DNA of 64,000 nt from Opitutia bacterium ISCC 52 (GTDB lineage Bacteria > Verrucomicrobiota > Verrucomicrobiia > Opitutales > UBA2995), in the NCBI GenBank assembly GCA_014529675.2, contig CP076040.1, forward strand, positions 4,739,501 through 4,803,500. The letters run 5' to 3'. This document shows, piece by piece, positions 1-8,182 of the stretch. Under the pieces are notes generated by a model. The model did not search any database and had not been told where the DNA came from. It worked only from the letters and a program-made list of their open reading frames with translations. Every line of letters starts with the position of its first letter. Position 1 is the stretch's first letter. A program made the position numbers and the translations under genes.

Positions 1-90
1 CGAGGTGGTGCAGAGGACCATGGCTTCGAGAACAGAGCAGAATGCAGAGATCCCGATGGTTAGTAATACTGCTACAACTAAAGCTGTCAT
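1..90 (-). CDS. DUF21/CNNM-type membrane protein, N-terminal 30 codons only
   Basis: Only the first 30 codons are present; the gene runs off the left edge on the minus strand. The start is the ATG complementary to 88-90. The peptide begins MTALVVAVLLTIGISAFCSV and continues LEAMVLCTT. This is one hydrophobic helix leading into the S..LEA..L stretch that opens the DUF21 (CNNM) membrane domain of the HlyC/CorC family, which is linked to Mg2+/Co2+ transport or efflux. The frame stays open upstream to a TAG at 172-174 but has no other good start. I see no clear Shine-Dalgarno site. It is divergent from gcvT. The family call rests on a short peptide, so it is tentative. Confidence 0.55.
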   Translation of the reverse strand, partial: MTALVVAVLLTIGISAFCSVLEAMVLCTTS

Positions 91-462
91 GTCAGAGGAG
101 ACCCATTCTTCGAGCTTGTCGGAATTGAGTTGGGAACTCGCATTGGGGAATGCATTCTGTGTGGCTCGATCCTATTACCGAGGAGGCTTCCCGGGAAAGG
201 GTCGTCGGAATCAGATTCTATGTGAAGGGTCTTCGCTTCGGGAATGTCCATTTGTTTCATTTCCCGATTCTGGATGTGATCAGGCGAAGGATTGGCCAGT
301 TGTAGGCAAAAACTTTTCTCATTAGTTAAACCACAGTAGGGAAGTGATCGTGATTTTCAAGAGTAGCTTTGCGTCGGATGGTTGAGCTCGTACGAAATTT
401 ATTGAGCTCATGCCAACTTCGTCCTTTTGACTTTTGGTTTTGCTGCTTAAGGTGCGCCTTTT
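91..462. other. Intergenic region between the divergent DUF21 gene and gcvT
   Basis: This stretch of about 370 bases must hold the promoters of two divergent genes. I found no convincing coding frame, tRNA, terminator or strong hairpin. I looked for the tandem glycine riboswitch that often precedes gcvT and did not recognise its conserved core. The last 15 bases contain AAGG about 8-10 bases before the gcvT ATG, a plausible ribosome-binding site. Confidence 0.5.
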
Positions 463-1563
463 ATGACCGACGAAGCCTTACAAAAGACCTCCCTTCACGC
501 GTTCCATGTAGATCAAGGAGCTCGCATGGTTCCCTTCGGTGGCTGGGACATGCCCGTTCAATACAGTGGTATTCTTGCCGAGCACCTTGCGGTGCGCAAT
601 GAAGCGGGACTCTTTGATGTCAGTCACATGGGTGAAGCGACGGTCAACGGTCCTCAAGCTCGAGACTACCTGGATCACTTGGTCACGAACGATGTTAGCA
701 AGATGACTCCGGGACGTGTTCTCTATACACCCATGTGCTATGAGTCTGGCACGGTGGTTGATGATCTCCTCATCTATTGTAAGTCAGACACAGACTTCCT
801 ACTCTGCATCAACGCGGGAAATACAGAGAAGGACATCGCATGGATGTTGGAACAATCGGCACCTTTCGATTGTGAGGTGAAGAACGTTTCTGCCGACTTT
901 TGCCAGTTAGCTATCCAGGGTCCTAAGGCTGAAGCTGTTTTGCAGACGCTGGTTGAGACGGACCTCTCTGAAATCAAATACTACCATTTTGAAGAAGGGT
1001 CTATTTGTGGCGGGCCAGCTATTTTGAGCCGCACCGGTTACACCGGTGAAGCTGGATTCGAAGTCTATGCGGCGTGGGATCACGGTTCAGTTATTGCTCA
1101 AGCAATACTCGATGCAGGTGAGTCTATGGGGCTGGTGCCTGTCGGATTGGGTGCCAGGGATAGTCTAAGGTTAGAAGCTGGATTTCCTCTCTATGGTCAC
1201 GAGATCAGTGACACCGCCACTCCGTATGAAGGGGGAATTGGATGGACTGTAAAATTGAAGAAATCTTCTGACTTTATCGGTAAGGATGCACTGGCAAAAC
1301 AGAATGCTGATGGCATTCCCCGTCGTACCATTTTCTTTGTATTGAACGATCGGCGCATCGCTCGAGCTGGGGCCCAAGTATATGCTGGAGACGAATGGGT
1401 GGGTGAAGTTGTTTCAGGAACCAAATCGCCCGTTATCGATCAACCAATTGGTTCTGCCTTAATTAAATCCGATTTTGTCTCGTCAGAGAATTTGGAAGTC
1501 GATTTAAGAGGAACACGTTATGGCTTAACTGCTGTGAAAACTCCTATCCACAAAAACATCTAA
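463..1563 (+). CDS. gcvT: Aminomethyltransferase (glycine cleavage T-protein)
   Basis: T-protein of the glycine cleavage system. It takes the aminomethyl group from lipoylated GcvH, passes the one-carbon unit to tetrahydrofolate and releases ammonia. The 366-residue length is normal for the family. Visible family motifs are GGWDMPVQY (about 26-34), DVSHMGE (52-58), the VVDDLLIY stretch around residue 97 that carries the catalytic Asp region, SRTGYTGEAGFEVY (about 190) and GARDSLRLEAG (about 230). The ATG at 463 has an upstream AAGG. gcvH follows after 20 bases, so the two are co-transcribed. The P-protein gene (gcvP) lies about 43 kb away on the other strand, so the system is split between loci. 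The lipoamide dehydrogenase (L-protein) is not in the window. Confidence 0.96.
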   Translation: MTDEALQKTSLHAFHVDQGARMVPFGGWDMPVQYSGILAEHLAVRNEAGLFDVSHMGEATVNGPQARDYLDHLVTNDVSKMTPGRVLYTPMCYESGTVVDDLLIYCKSDTDFLLCINAGNTEKDIAWMLEQSAPFDCEVKNVSADFCQLAIQGPKAEAVLQTLVETDLSEIKYYHFEEGSICGGPAILSRTGYTGEAGFEVYAAWDHGSVIAQAILDAGESMGLVPVGLGARDSLRLEAGFPLYGHEISDTATPYEGGIGWTVKLKKSSDFIGKDALAKQNADGIPRRTIFFVLNDRRIARAGAQVYAGDEWVGEVVSGTKSPVIDQPIGSALIKSDFVSSENLEVDLRGTRYGLTAVKTPIHKNI

Positions 1564-1583
1564 AACATCCGCCTTCACACTCC

Positions 1584-1970
1584 ATGAGCAATATCCCTGC
1601 TGACCTGAAATACTCCAAAGATCATGAATGGGTAAAACTTCTCGACGATGACGCAATTCTAGTGGGCATCACCGACTATGCCCAAACCAGCCTGGGTGAT
1701 GTGACCTTTGTTGAACTTCCCGAGGAGGGAGACAGCTTTTCCAAAGGCGAAAGTTTCAGTGTAGTTGAGTCGGTAAAAGCCGCTTCTGACATTTACCTCC
1801 CCGTGGACGGCGAAGTGCTGGAAGTGAATTCTCCATTGGAGGACTCTCCTGAGCTGATCAACCAGGATCCATATGGTGATGGCTGGTTGGCAAAGTTCAA
1901 GGTGACCGATGCGTCGGGCCTGGCGGAGCTATTGAGTGCTGAAGATTACACTCCGCTGACGGCAGAGTAG
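1584..1970 (+). CDS. gcvH: Glycine cleavage system H protein (lipoyl carrier)
   Basis: Small lipoyl-domain protein that shuttles the aminomethyl intermediate between the P, T and L proteins in the cytoplasm. At 128 residues it has the normal size. HEWVK near residue 14 and GITDYAQTSLGDVTFVELP (28-46) are classic GcvH signatures. The lipoylated lysine is K65 in ESVKAAS. The C-terminal DPYGDGWLAK block is also typical. It lies 20 bases after gcvT in the same operon. The 298 bases that follow, up to yajC, hold no credible gene. Confidence 0.96.
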   Translation: MSNIPADLKYSKDHEWVKLLDDDAILVGITDYAQTSLGDVTFVELPEEGDSFSKGESFSVVESVKAASDIYLPVDGEVLEVNSPLEDSPELINQDPYGDGWLAKFKVTDASGLAELLSAEDYTPLTAE

Positions 1971-2268
1971 GGAAAGTGTTACTGGCCGAAGAGGGCTTGT
2001 TTGTCCCTGATTCCTTGGGTTGAGGATCTGCACAAGCTCCAGATAGGTCGGATAATTGAGGTTTTTGGCGATACCCAATCACCGCACATGTCTTCAATTG
2101 AGAAGCTACAGTTTCCCGAACGATCGAAACCATACCATTTTCAGGCCTTTTTTGCGCTCCAGGCGGTCAATTTTGGGTTTTGTAGGTGTTGTCAAATCAA
2201 CGGGTTAATGACTTGCCTTTCTAAAAACACTTTTCTTGAGTAGCCCGTTAAATTTTACGGAATCAATT

Positions 2269-2595
2269 ATGGATACAGCGCTTAACAATCTTTACTTCAC
2301 ACATTTTGCCCAGGCATCGGGTGGGCCAGGAATGGAAATGATTTTCATGTGGTTTCTCATTCTGGGGGCGATGTGGTTTTTCCTAGTAGCTCCTCAGAGG
2401 AAAAAACAGAAACAACATGCGAAATTGATCGAAGAACTGACGACTGGAGATGAGATCGTGACTGCTTCTGGCATCTACGGCACTATCACCAATGTGAAGG
2501 ATGATCGTTTTGTCGTGCGGATCGCTGAAAGCACCAAAGTTGAGATCCAAAAAAGTTTTATTCAGGGCAAAATCGACTCTGAAACTTCTAAGTAG
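2269..2595 (+). CDS. yajC: Preprotein translocase accessory subunit YajC
   Basis: Single-span inner-membrane protein that joins SecDF to the SecYEG translocon. I take the ATG at 2269 (108 residues) rather than the in-frame TTG at 2236, because the TTG would add 11 residues that are not seen in the family. After a short periplasmic N-terminus there is one hydrophobic helix (about 25-42) ending in APQRKKQKQH, the standard YajC junction. It is followed by the soluble TGDEIVTASGIYGTI motif. The order yajC-secDF is conserved in many bacteria and supports the call; secDF starts 31 bases downstream. Confidence 0.93.
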   Translation: MDTALNNLYFTHFAQASGGPGMEMIFMWFLILGAMWFFLVAPQRKKQKQHAKLIEELTTGDEIVTASGIYGTITNVKDDRFVVRIAESTKVEIQKSFIQGKIDSETSK

Positions 2596-2626
2596 CCCTA
2601 TTTAACCAAACTTTTTTTCGGTAACT

Positions 2627-5182
2627 ATGAATGGTAGTACCCTTTGGAAACTTGTTCTCTCCGCACTCGTAGTATTCGTTGCGGTTCTTTATCTTATTCC
2701 TTATGAAGACACGCCTTTTAAGGATTACATTCTTGAGGAATGTAACCAGGACCAGGCGTTCATCGATCTGGTGAATGAATCTGAAACAGCCTACGAGAAC
2801 GACGAGGCATACAGCATTTACGCAGGACTGAAAAATATCGGTCTGGAGCGGGACATCGATCTGTCGCAGTATTTCCCCAATTTGATTTTGGAGACCAGCT
2901 TGCGCAATACGGAACGTCGCAACCAGGTTCTGCTTGATGAATTGCTCAAGCGCTCTAAGGCAAGACTGCAACCGGGCCTTGATTTGAAAGGTGGGGTGGT
3001 ATTTGTCTACGAGCTGAGTATCGATCCCGAGGCTTCTCAATATCAGCAAGAGGGTGACATCTCGAAAGCGATTGATATCCTAAGCAAACGTATCAACTCC
3101 TTGGGAATGACTGAGCCTGTCATCCGTACGACAGGTAATAATCGCATCGAAATCCAGCTGCCGGGTGTATCTACCACTGAGAATCCTGAGATTACAGACT
3201 TCATCAGTAAGCCAGCTCGACTCGAGTTTCGCCAAGTTCATCGTTCTCAGACTCCCAGCGGTCCGAATGATCGGAATGCTCCCGTTGGTTACGAAGTGAA
3301 GGCCCTCGATCGAGAGGACAATGCGACGGGTGCCATTACAACGAGTTACCTCTATGTTAAACGAATTCCCGATATCAAAGGAGAGGCCATAGATTCGGCT
3401 CGTGCCGCGATTGCTGAATTCGGTGGTTTTGAAATTCTCATGGACTTTACGTCCGAAGGGGGAAATCAGTTTGAGCAACTTACTCGTGAAATTGCCAACG
3501 ATAACCAGCAGACAAACACCTTAGGCCTTTTAGCCATCACGCTTGATGGAGAGCTACTTACCGCACCGAGTGTACGAGCTGCCATTCCTGGAGGATCTGC
3601 ACGCATCACAGGTCAATTTACTCAACGTGAAGCAGAGCAGATTGCTAACGGATTGAATAATCCACTCGATGTGGAACTACGGATTGCAGAGATGTATGAG
3701 GTGGGGCCCACTATGGCCGAAGATTCTGTGAAGTCAGGTAAACAGGCTTTCATCATCGGTGCTGCCGTCGTGGTGCTCTTCATGTTGGTATACTACATGG
3801 TCGCAGGTATTGCGGCTCTGCTTTCTGTACTCTTTAACCTGATCATTGTTCTGGGAACTCTTTCGAGCCTGGGGGCGACCGTCACCCTGCCAGGGGTCGC
3901 GGCCTTGGTCCTCACCGTCGGTATGGCTGTGGATGCCAATATCCTGATTTACGAACGGATACGCGAGGAGCTTAGAGCCGGCAAGACGCTGAAAAACTCA
4001 TTGTTGGGTGGATTTGAAAAAGCCTTCTCCACCATTGTGGATGCCAACGTCACGACCTTGATTACGGCCTTCATCCTGATTCAGTTTGGAACCGGACCGG
4101 TAAAAGGATTTGGTGTTACTCTCGCTGTCGGTATCGGTGCAACCATGTTTGGCGCGCTGATCATCAGTCGCGTATTACTGGATCTGCTGATCAACACCGA
4201 GATCGTGAAGCGGATGCTCACTGTCTCCTTATTTAAAGAGAAGACAACGATCCCATTCCTTAATTACCGTAAGTATGCGTTTGTTAGTTCCTGGCTGATT
4301 GTAGCGATTGGAATCGGTATGGCTGTTTATAAGGGTAACGATATCTATGGTATCGACTTCACAGGAGGAGACGAGATCTCCATGCACTTTAAACAAGAGC
4401 TAACGGTCGCTGAGGTAAATACGGTAGCCGCCGAGTTGGATATCACTGAAGTAGGTGTAACTATCCAAACACCCCTGGGTGCCAATACGGACCCGGTCTT
4501 GAAAATCGCTACTGCATTTGATCAGGGTGATATCCTATGGAAGGCGCTTGAATCGAAATTTTCTGACCGTGGCCTGGATCTTTTGGGAACCAACCAAATC
4601 GGTCCCACCGTGGGTAAGGAGATTCAGTTCAATGCCTTCCTCTCCATTGGAATCGCACTCGTGTGTATCCTTTTATACGTAGGTCTCCGATTCGAAGTTG
4701 GTTTTGGCGTGGGCGCTGTGGTCGCTACGGTGCACGACTTGTTCATGACGATTGGTATTTTCGTACTGTTCGACAATCAGTTCTCAGCACCGATGGTCGC
4801 TGCTCTGCTGATGATCGTCGGTTACTCCTTGAATGATACGATTGTAGTATTTGACCGTATTCGTGAGGAGCTGGATCTGAATCCAGGCCTTAAACTGAAT
4901 CAGGTCGTAAATCTTGCGATCAATCGCACCTTGTCTCGAACGGTGCTTACGTCTTTGACCACCTTATTGGTGACGGTGTCTCTGTTGGTATTCGGAACAG
5001 GAGTTATCCGTGATTTTGCCTTCACTTTTGTGGTGGGTATCTTGACCGGAACTTTTTCATCTATCTTCATTGCAAGCCCCGTCTTCTATTGGTGGCACAA
5101 GGGTGACCGTCGTCACGTTGAATCTCATTTTGACGTCCTGCCCAAGTATGAGTGGGAGGCCGGTAGTAAGGAAAAGAGTTAA
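2627..5182 (+). CDS. secDF: Fused protein translocase SecDF
   Basis: Single-chain SecD-SecF of 851 residues, an inner-membrane RND-type protein that uses the proton-motive force to complete protein export. The SecD half has one N-terminal helix, LDLKGGVVFVYEL (about residue 118), a large periplasmic region, and the DANILIYERIREEL membrane motif. The SecF half begins near residue 535 with its own helix, then GIDFTGGDEIS and the matching NDTIVVFDRIREEL motif. Fused SecDF occurs in Bacteroidota, Verrucomicrobiota and Bacillus. It is in an operon with yajC before it and recJ only 5 bases after it. Confidence 0.96.
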   Translation: MNGSTLWKLVLSALVVFVAVLYLIPYEDTPFKDYILEECNQDQAFIDLVNESETAYENDEAYSIYAGLKNIGLERDIDLSQYFPNLILETSLRNTERRNQVLLDELLKRSKARLQPGLDLKGGVVFVYELSIDPEASQYQQEGDISKAIDILSKRINSLGMTEPVIRTTGNNRIEIQLPGVSTTENPEITDFISKPARLEFRQVHRSQTPSGPNDRNAPVGYEVKALDREDNATGAITTSYLYVKRIPDIKGEAIDSARAAIAEFGGFEILMDFTSEGGNQFEQLTREIANDNQQTNTLGLLAITLDGELLTAPSVRAAIPGGSARITGQFTQREAEQIANGLNNPLDVELRIAEMYEVGPTMAEDSVKSGKQAFIIGAAVVVLFMLVYYMVAGIAALLSVLFNLIIVLGTLSSLGATVTLPGVAALVLTVGMAVDANILIYERIREELRAGKTLKNSLLGGFEKAFSTIVDANVTTLITAFILIQFGTGPVKGFGVTLAVGIGATMFGALIISRVLLDLLINTEIVKRMLTVSLFKEKTTIPFLNYRKYAFVSSWLIVAIGIGMAVYKGNDIYGIDFTGGDEISMHFKQELTVAEVNTVAAELDITEVGVTIQTPLGANTDPVLKIATAFDQGDILWKALESKFSDRGLDLLGTNQIGPTVGKEIQFNAFLSIGIALVCILLYVGLRFEVGFGVGAVVATVHDLFMTIGIFVLFDNQFSAPMVAALLMIVGYSLNDTIVVFDRIREELDLNPGLKLNQVVNLAINRTLSRTVLTSLTTLLVTVSLLVFGTGVIRDFAFTFVVGILTGTFSSIFIASPVFYWWHKGDRRHVESHFDVLPKYEWEAGSKEKS

Positions 5183-5187
5183 GGAAA

Positions 5188-6900
5188 GTGGAGTGGCGAA
5201 ATGCATCCGTTCCAGAACGGAAGGTAGCCCATTTCGCTAAATCACTCGGTGTACCCAAGTTAATCGCCCAGCTTCTGGCGCGGTTGGATATCGAAGAGGC
5301 TGAGGACGCACATGCCTTTCTGCATCCACGACTAAAGCACTTGGATGATCCTTTTAGGCTGTCGCATTTAGAAGCGGCTGTGGATCGAGTGCGCAAAGCC
5401 ATGGCTGCCAACGAGCGGATCGTTATCGTTGGTGATTACGATGTCGACGGAGTGACTAGCACAGCATTGCTCGTACATTCACTTAATCGCTTTGGAGTAT
5501 TCCCCGAGTATACGGTTCCTCAACGACAGGAGGAAGGGTATGGGCTTTCCCGCGCCGTTATCGATCGAGCTTTGGGTGGTAAACCGGCTGGGTTGCTGAT
5601 CGCAGTGGATTGCGGCACGAATTCAATCGAAGAGGTTCGCCATGCTAAAGCCCAAGGAGCGGATGTGATCATTATCGACCATCATCGCAGCACCGCTGAA
5701 GAGCCTAATCCGGCTATTCTTGTAAACCCACATGTGAATGATGGTGCCGACGAGCCTTGGAAGAACTTATGTTCTGTCGGGCTGGTTTTTAAATTGGTTC
5801 ATGGTATAGTGAAATCCCTGCGCCAGGATGGAGATCCCACGGCATTTAAAATCCAACTCAAAGAATATCTCGACCTGGTGGCCATGGGAACCATCGCCGA
5901 TCTGGTTCCTCTCGTTGGAGAGAATCGGATACTGGCTAGCCGAGGACTAAAAGCGTTGGAGTCCACACGGCGAGAAGGACTGCATGCGTTGTTTCATGTT
6001 TCAGGAATGGAGATCGGGCGCACGATCATGTCTGCCGATATCTCCTTCAAGCTAGGCCCTCGTATCAACGCAAGTGGTCGATTGGCGAATGCCGAGATGA
6101 CGGTCAAAATGCTGCTCAGTCAAAATTTGCCCCAGTGTCTGGATATGGCCAAGCAACTGGACGGCATGAACAAGGAGCGCCAAGGGATTGAGAGAGCTAT
6201 CGTTGAGGAGGCAGATAAGTATATTGAAACTCACCTGCAAGGGGCGCATGGCTTTGTGCTTCATAATCCAAATTGGCATCCAGGTGTTGTGGGGATTGTT
6301 GCAGGTCGCATCTCACGTATCCACAGTGTTCCTACCATCGTGCTGGGAAAAGAAGGGGCGCTTGCGAAAGGATCAGGTAGAAGCGTTCCTGGAGTGAATC
6401 TTGTCGAGGTACTTGGTGAATGTTCAGAGCTCCTGGAAAGTTGGGGGGGGCACCCGATGGCGACTGGAGTCTCGCTACCCCTCGAAAACGTAGAGGCATT
6501 TCAAGCAGCGTTCGATGCTGGAGTTAAGCGTGCATTGGAAGGGGACTATTTTGAACCTGAAATTGAAATTGCCGCCTTCATTTCGCCCGATGATATATGC
6601 CGCGATTTTATGGATAACTTGTCCATGATGCACCCTTTTGGCGAAGGCAACCCCGAGCCCGTATTTGGTTTGCGAAGAGTTCAGCTTGCTCAATGTCCTG
6701 AACCATTTGGTACGGGGCATTACCGATTTTGTCTACGATCAAGCCAAGGATCATACCTATCCGGTGTGGCTTGGAAAAAGGCCGACAATCTCCCTCCCTC
6801 GGATCGACATCTGGACCTGGCTATCAAGGTAGGCTGGAATGTCTACAATGGTCGCCGCTCTCTGCAAATGGAGCTGCTCGATTGGAAACCTAATAGTTAG
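5188..6900 (+). CDS. recJ: Single-stranded-DNA-specific 5'-3' exonuclease RecJ
   Basis: Processive 5'-3' ssDNA exonuclease of the DHH family, acting in recombinational, mismatch and base-excision repair. The 570 residues match the usual length. Catalytic metal-binding motifs are VGDYDVDGVTST (82-92), AVDCG (139-143), IDHH (163-166) and GPRINASGRL (about 290). The DHHA1 part has HPGVVGIVAGRI (about 360) and GGHPMATG (about 420). The start is GTG at 5188, five bases after the secDF stop, with GGAAAAGAG inside the 3' end of secDF as a possible ribosome-binding site. The gene probably depends on translational coupling to secDF. It ends 15 bases from the convergent DUF4340 gene. Confidence 0.96.
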   Translation: MEWRNASVPERKVAHFAKSLGVPKLIAQLLARLDIEEAEDAHAFLHPRLKHLDDPFRLSHLEAAVDRVRKAMAANERIVIVGDYDVDGVTSTALLVHSLNRFGVFPEYTVPQRQEEGYGLSRAVIDRALGGKPAGLLIAVDCGTNSIEEVRHAKAQGADVIIIDHHRSTAEEPNPAILVNPHVNDGADEPWKNLCSVGLVFKLVHGIVKSLRQDGDPTAFKIQLKEYLDLVAMGTIADLVPLVGENRILASRGLKALESTRREGLHALFHVSGMEIGRTIMSADISFKLGPRINASGRLANAEMTVKMLLSQNLPQCLDMAKQLDGMNKERQGIERAIVEEADKYIETHLQGAHGFVLHNPNWHPGVVGIVAGRISRIHSVPTIVLGKEGALAKGSGRSVPGVNLVEVLGECSELLESWGGHPMATGVSLPLENVEAFQAAFDAGVKRALEGDYFEPEIEIAAFISPDDICRDFMDNLSMMHPFGEGNPEPVFGLRRVQLAQCPEPFGTGHYRFCLRSSQGSYLSGVAWKKADNLPPSDRHLDLAIKVGWNVYNGRRSLQMELLDWKPNS

Positions 6901-6915
6901 CAGAATTGAACTCGC

Positions 6916-8169
6916 TTAATTCTCTTCTGGTGACTTTGGAGTCGCTTCCTCCTCTTCACCTTCCTTCTTCGGAGGTATCACTTCAAAGATGACTGAGTTG
7001 CCATCGATGTGCTGTTTGATCTCGGGTTGATTCGGATCCTTTGCTTCAGCTTCCACGGCTGTTTCGATGGCCTCTTCAATGGATTGCGTATCAATGTTTC
7101 CAGGAGCTGGTGCTATCTGTGCGGCCTTGTCCGCTTCCGCTGTAACCTCCTCCGCTGGAAGATCAGCCACTTCGGAAATTTCCACAGGGATCCCTGTGAA
7201 TGTGTAGGACGAAGCCTGAAAAGCCAGTCGGCTCATCATGCCATTGATTGCATGATCTGCCTGGCTGCTGGAAAGATTGAGATAAGTGACTGAAGGTGGA
7301 GTACTGGCGGGTGCTTCTTCCCCTTCAGCAGGTTCTGGTGGGAGCGGTTGACTCATTTCTACCGTGATGGTTTCCCCGGAAAAGAGTGTGAACTTCAAAG
7401 AGCGGGTATTCATTTGAGCATCCTTCCAAGTTTGCGTTTCTTCTTCAACCGCTCGTTCAGCAACTTCTGTAAACCTCAGATTAGTAAAGCGTCCGATCAA
7501 TGAAGTGATCTCGGATTGCTTAGGAACCCTCACGTCTACCGGGAGGGTACTCACAAAGTCTTTATCCTTGTCGTCGCGACGCACGCCCCAGTCTCCATCT
7601 TCTAAAGAGAATTGAATACCTGCTACCTCGTCAGCTTGGAATTCATAGAGAGTTTTGGTGGCCCAATTGGAGGAGCTCGCATCGATATAAGGGCTCTCAG
7701 ATGAAAGATAGGCCGTCTTTTCATTACGAAAAACAAACGCTTTTCCATTGTTGATGGATTTTCCATAAGTGATTTCAAAAAGGCTGTCATCAGGTCCCGA
7801 CATTAGCTTGAGCGTTCCCTGGGTTAGATCCAGCCGTTCCAGTCGGTCTTCACGAGCGGTGATCTTTCTACTAATGTCTGATTCAACAAGATCGCGAATC
7901 AAAGTATTGAGCTTCGCAAAATCAGCGGGCAGATCGTAAAGCGTGCGGACCACCCAGTTGCCTGAGCCCTCGAGCTCGACTACCACTTGTTCCCCGCCTT
8001 TGGCGATTTCTACGCGGTTGACGTCTTTGAGAATATCCTGATCGAAGACTTTAGTCCCTATGAGTGGATCATCTTCAGGAGTAACGAGGGATGCATTACG
8101 AATATAATAACCCACCGATGTGGCAACTGCCAGACTGGCGGCAACGATAACTAATGTTCTTAGTTTCAT
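6916..8169 (-). CDS. DUF4340 domain protein of a Gld-type ABC operon
   Basis: Probable periplasmic or inner-membrane-anchored protein of unknown role. It is the last gene of a four-gene ABC operon. I choose the ATG at 8169 (MKLRTLVIVAASLAVATSVG): it follows the upstream stop by 13 bases and puts one hydrophobic anchor at the N-terminus. An earlier in-frame ATG at 8229 would lie inside the GldG-like gene. The body of 417 residues shows repeated GNWVV / GDWGVRR units and WATKTLYEF, typical of DUF4340 proteins. The C-terminal third is low-complexity, rich in Glu, Pro and Ala. DUF4340 proteins commonly accompany GldG-like ABC components; their substrate is unknown. Confidence 0.8.
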   Translation of the reverse strand: MKLRTLVIVAASLAVATSVGYYIRNASLVTPEDDPLIGTKVFDQDILKDVNRVEIAKGGEQVVVELEGSGNWVVRTLYDLPADFAKLNTLIRDLVESDISRKITAREDRLERLDLTQGTLKLMSGPDDSLFEITYGKSINNGKAFVFRNEKTAYLSSESPYIDASSSNWATKTLYEFQADEVAGIQFSLEDGDWGVRRDDKDKDFVSTLPVDVRVPKQSEITSLIGRFTNLRFTEVAERAVEEETQTWKDAQMNTRSLKFTLFSGETITVEMSQPLPPEPAEGEEAPASTPPSVTYLNLSSSQADHAINGMMSRLAFQASSYTFTGIPVEISEVADLPAEEVTAEADKAAQIAPAPGNIDTQSIEEAIETAVEAEAKDPNQPEIKQHIDGNSVIFEVIPPKKEGEEEEATPKSPEEN

Positions 8170-8182
8170 AGGTGAATCAAAT

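Noticed and set aside
5-325. Plus-strand reading frame of 106 codons at the left edge
   Set aside because: Its composition is unlike any protein and it overlaps the better minus-strand DUF21 start; no start signal.
91-462. Glycine riboswitch before gcvT
   Set aside because: The spacer is long enough, but I could not find the conserved glycine aptamer core on the plus strand.
2001-2243. Possible 80-residue protein between gcvH and yajC
   Set aside because: No ribosome-binding site, no family character, and it overlaps the expected yajC leader.
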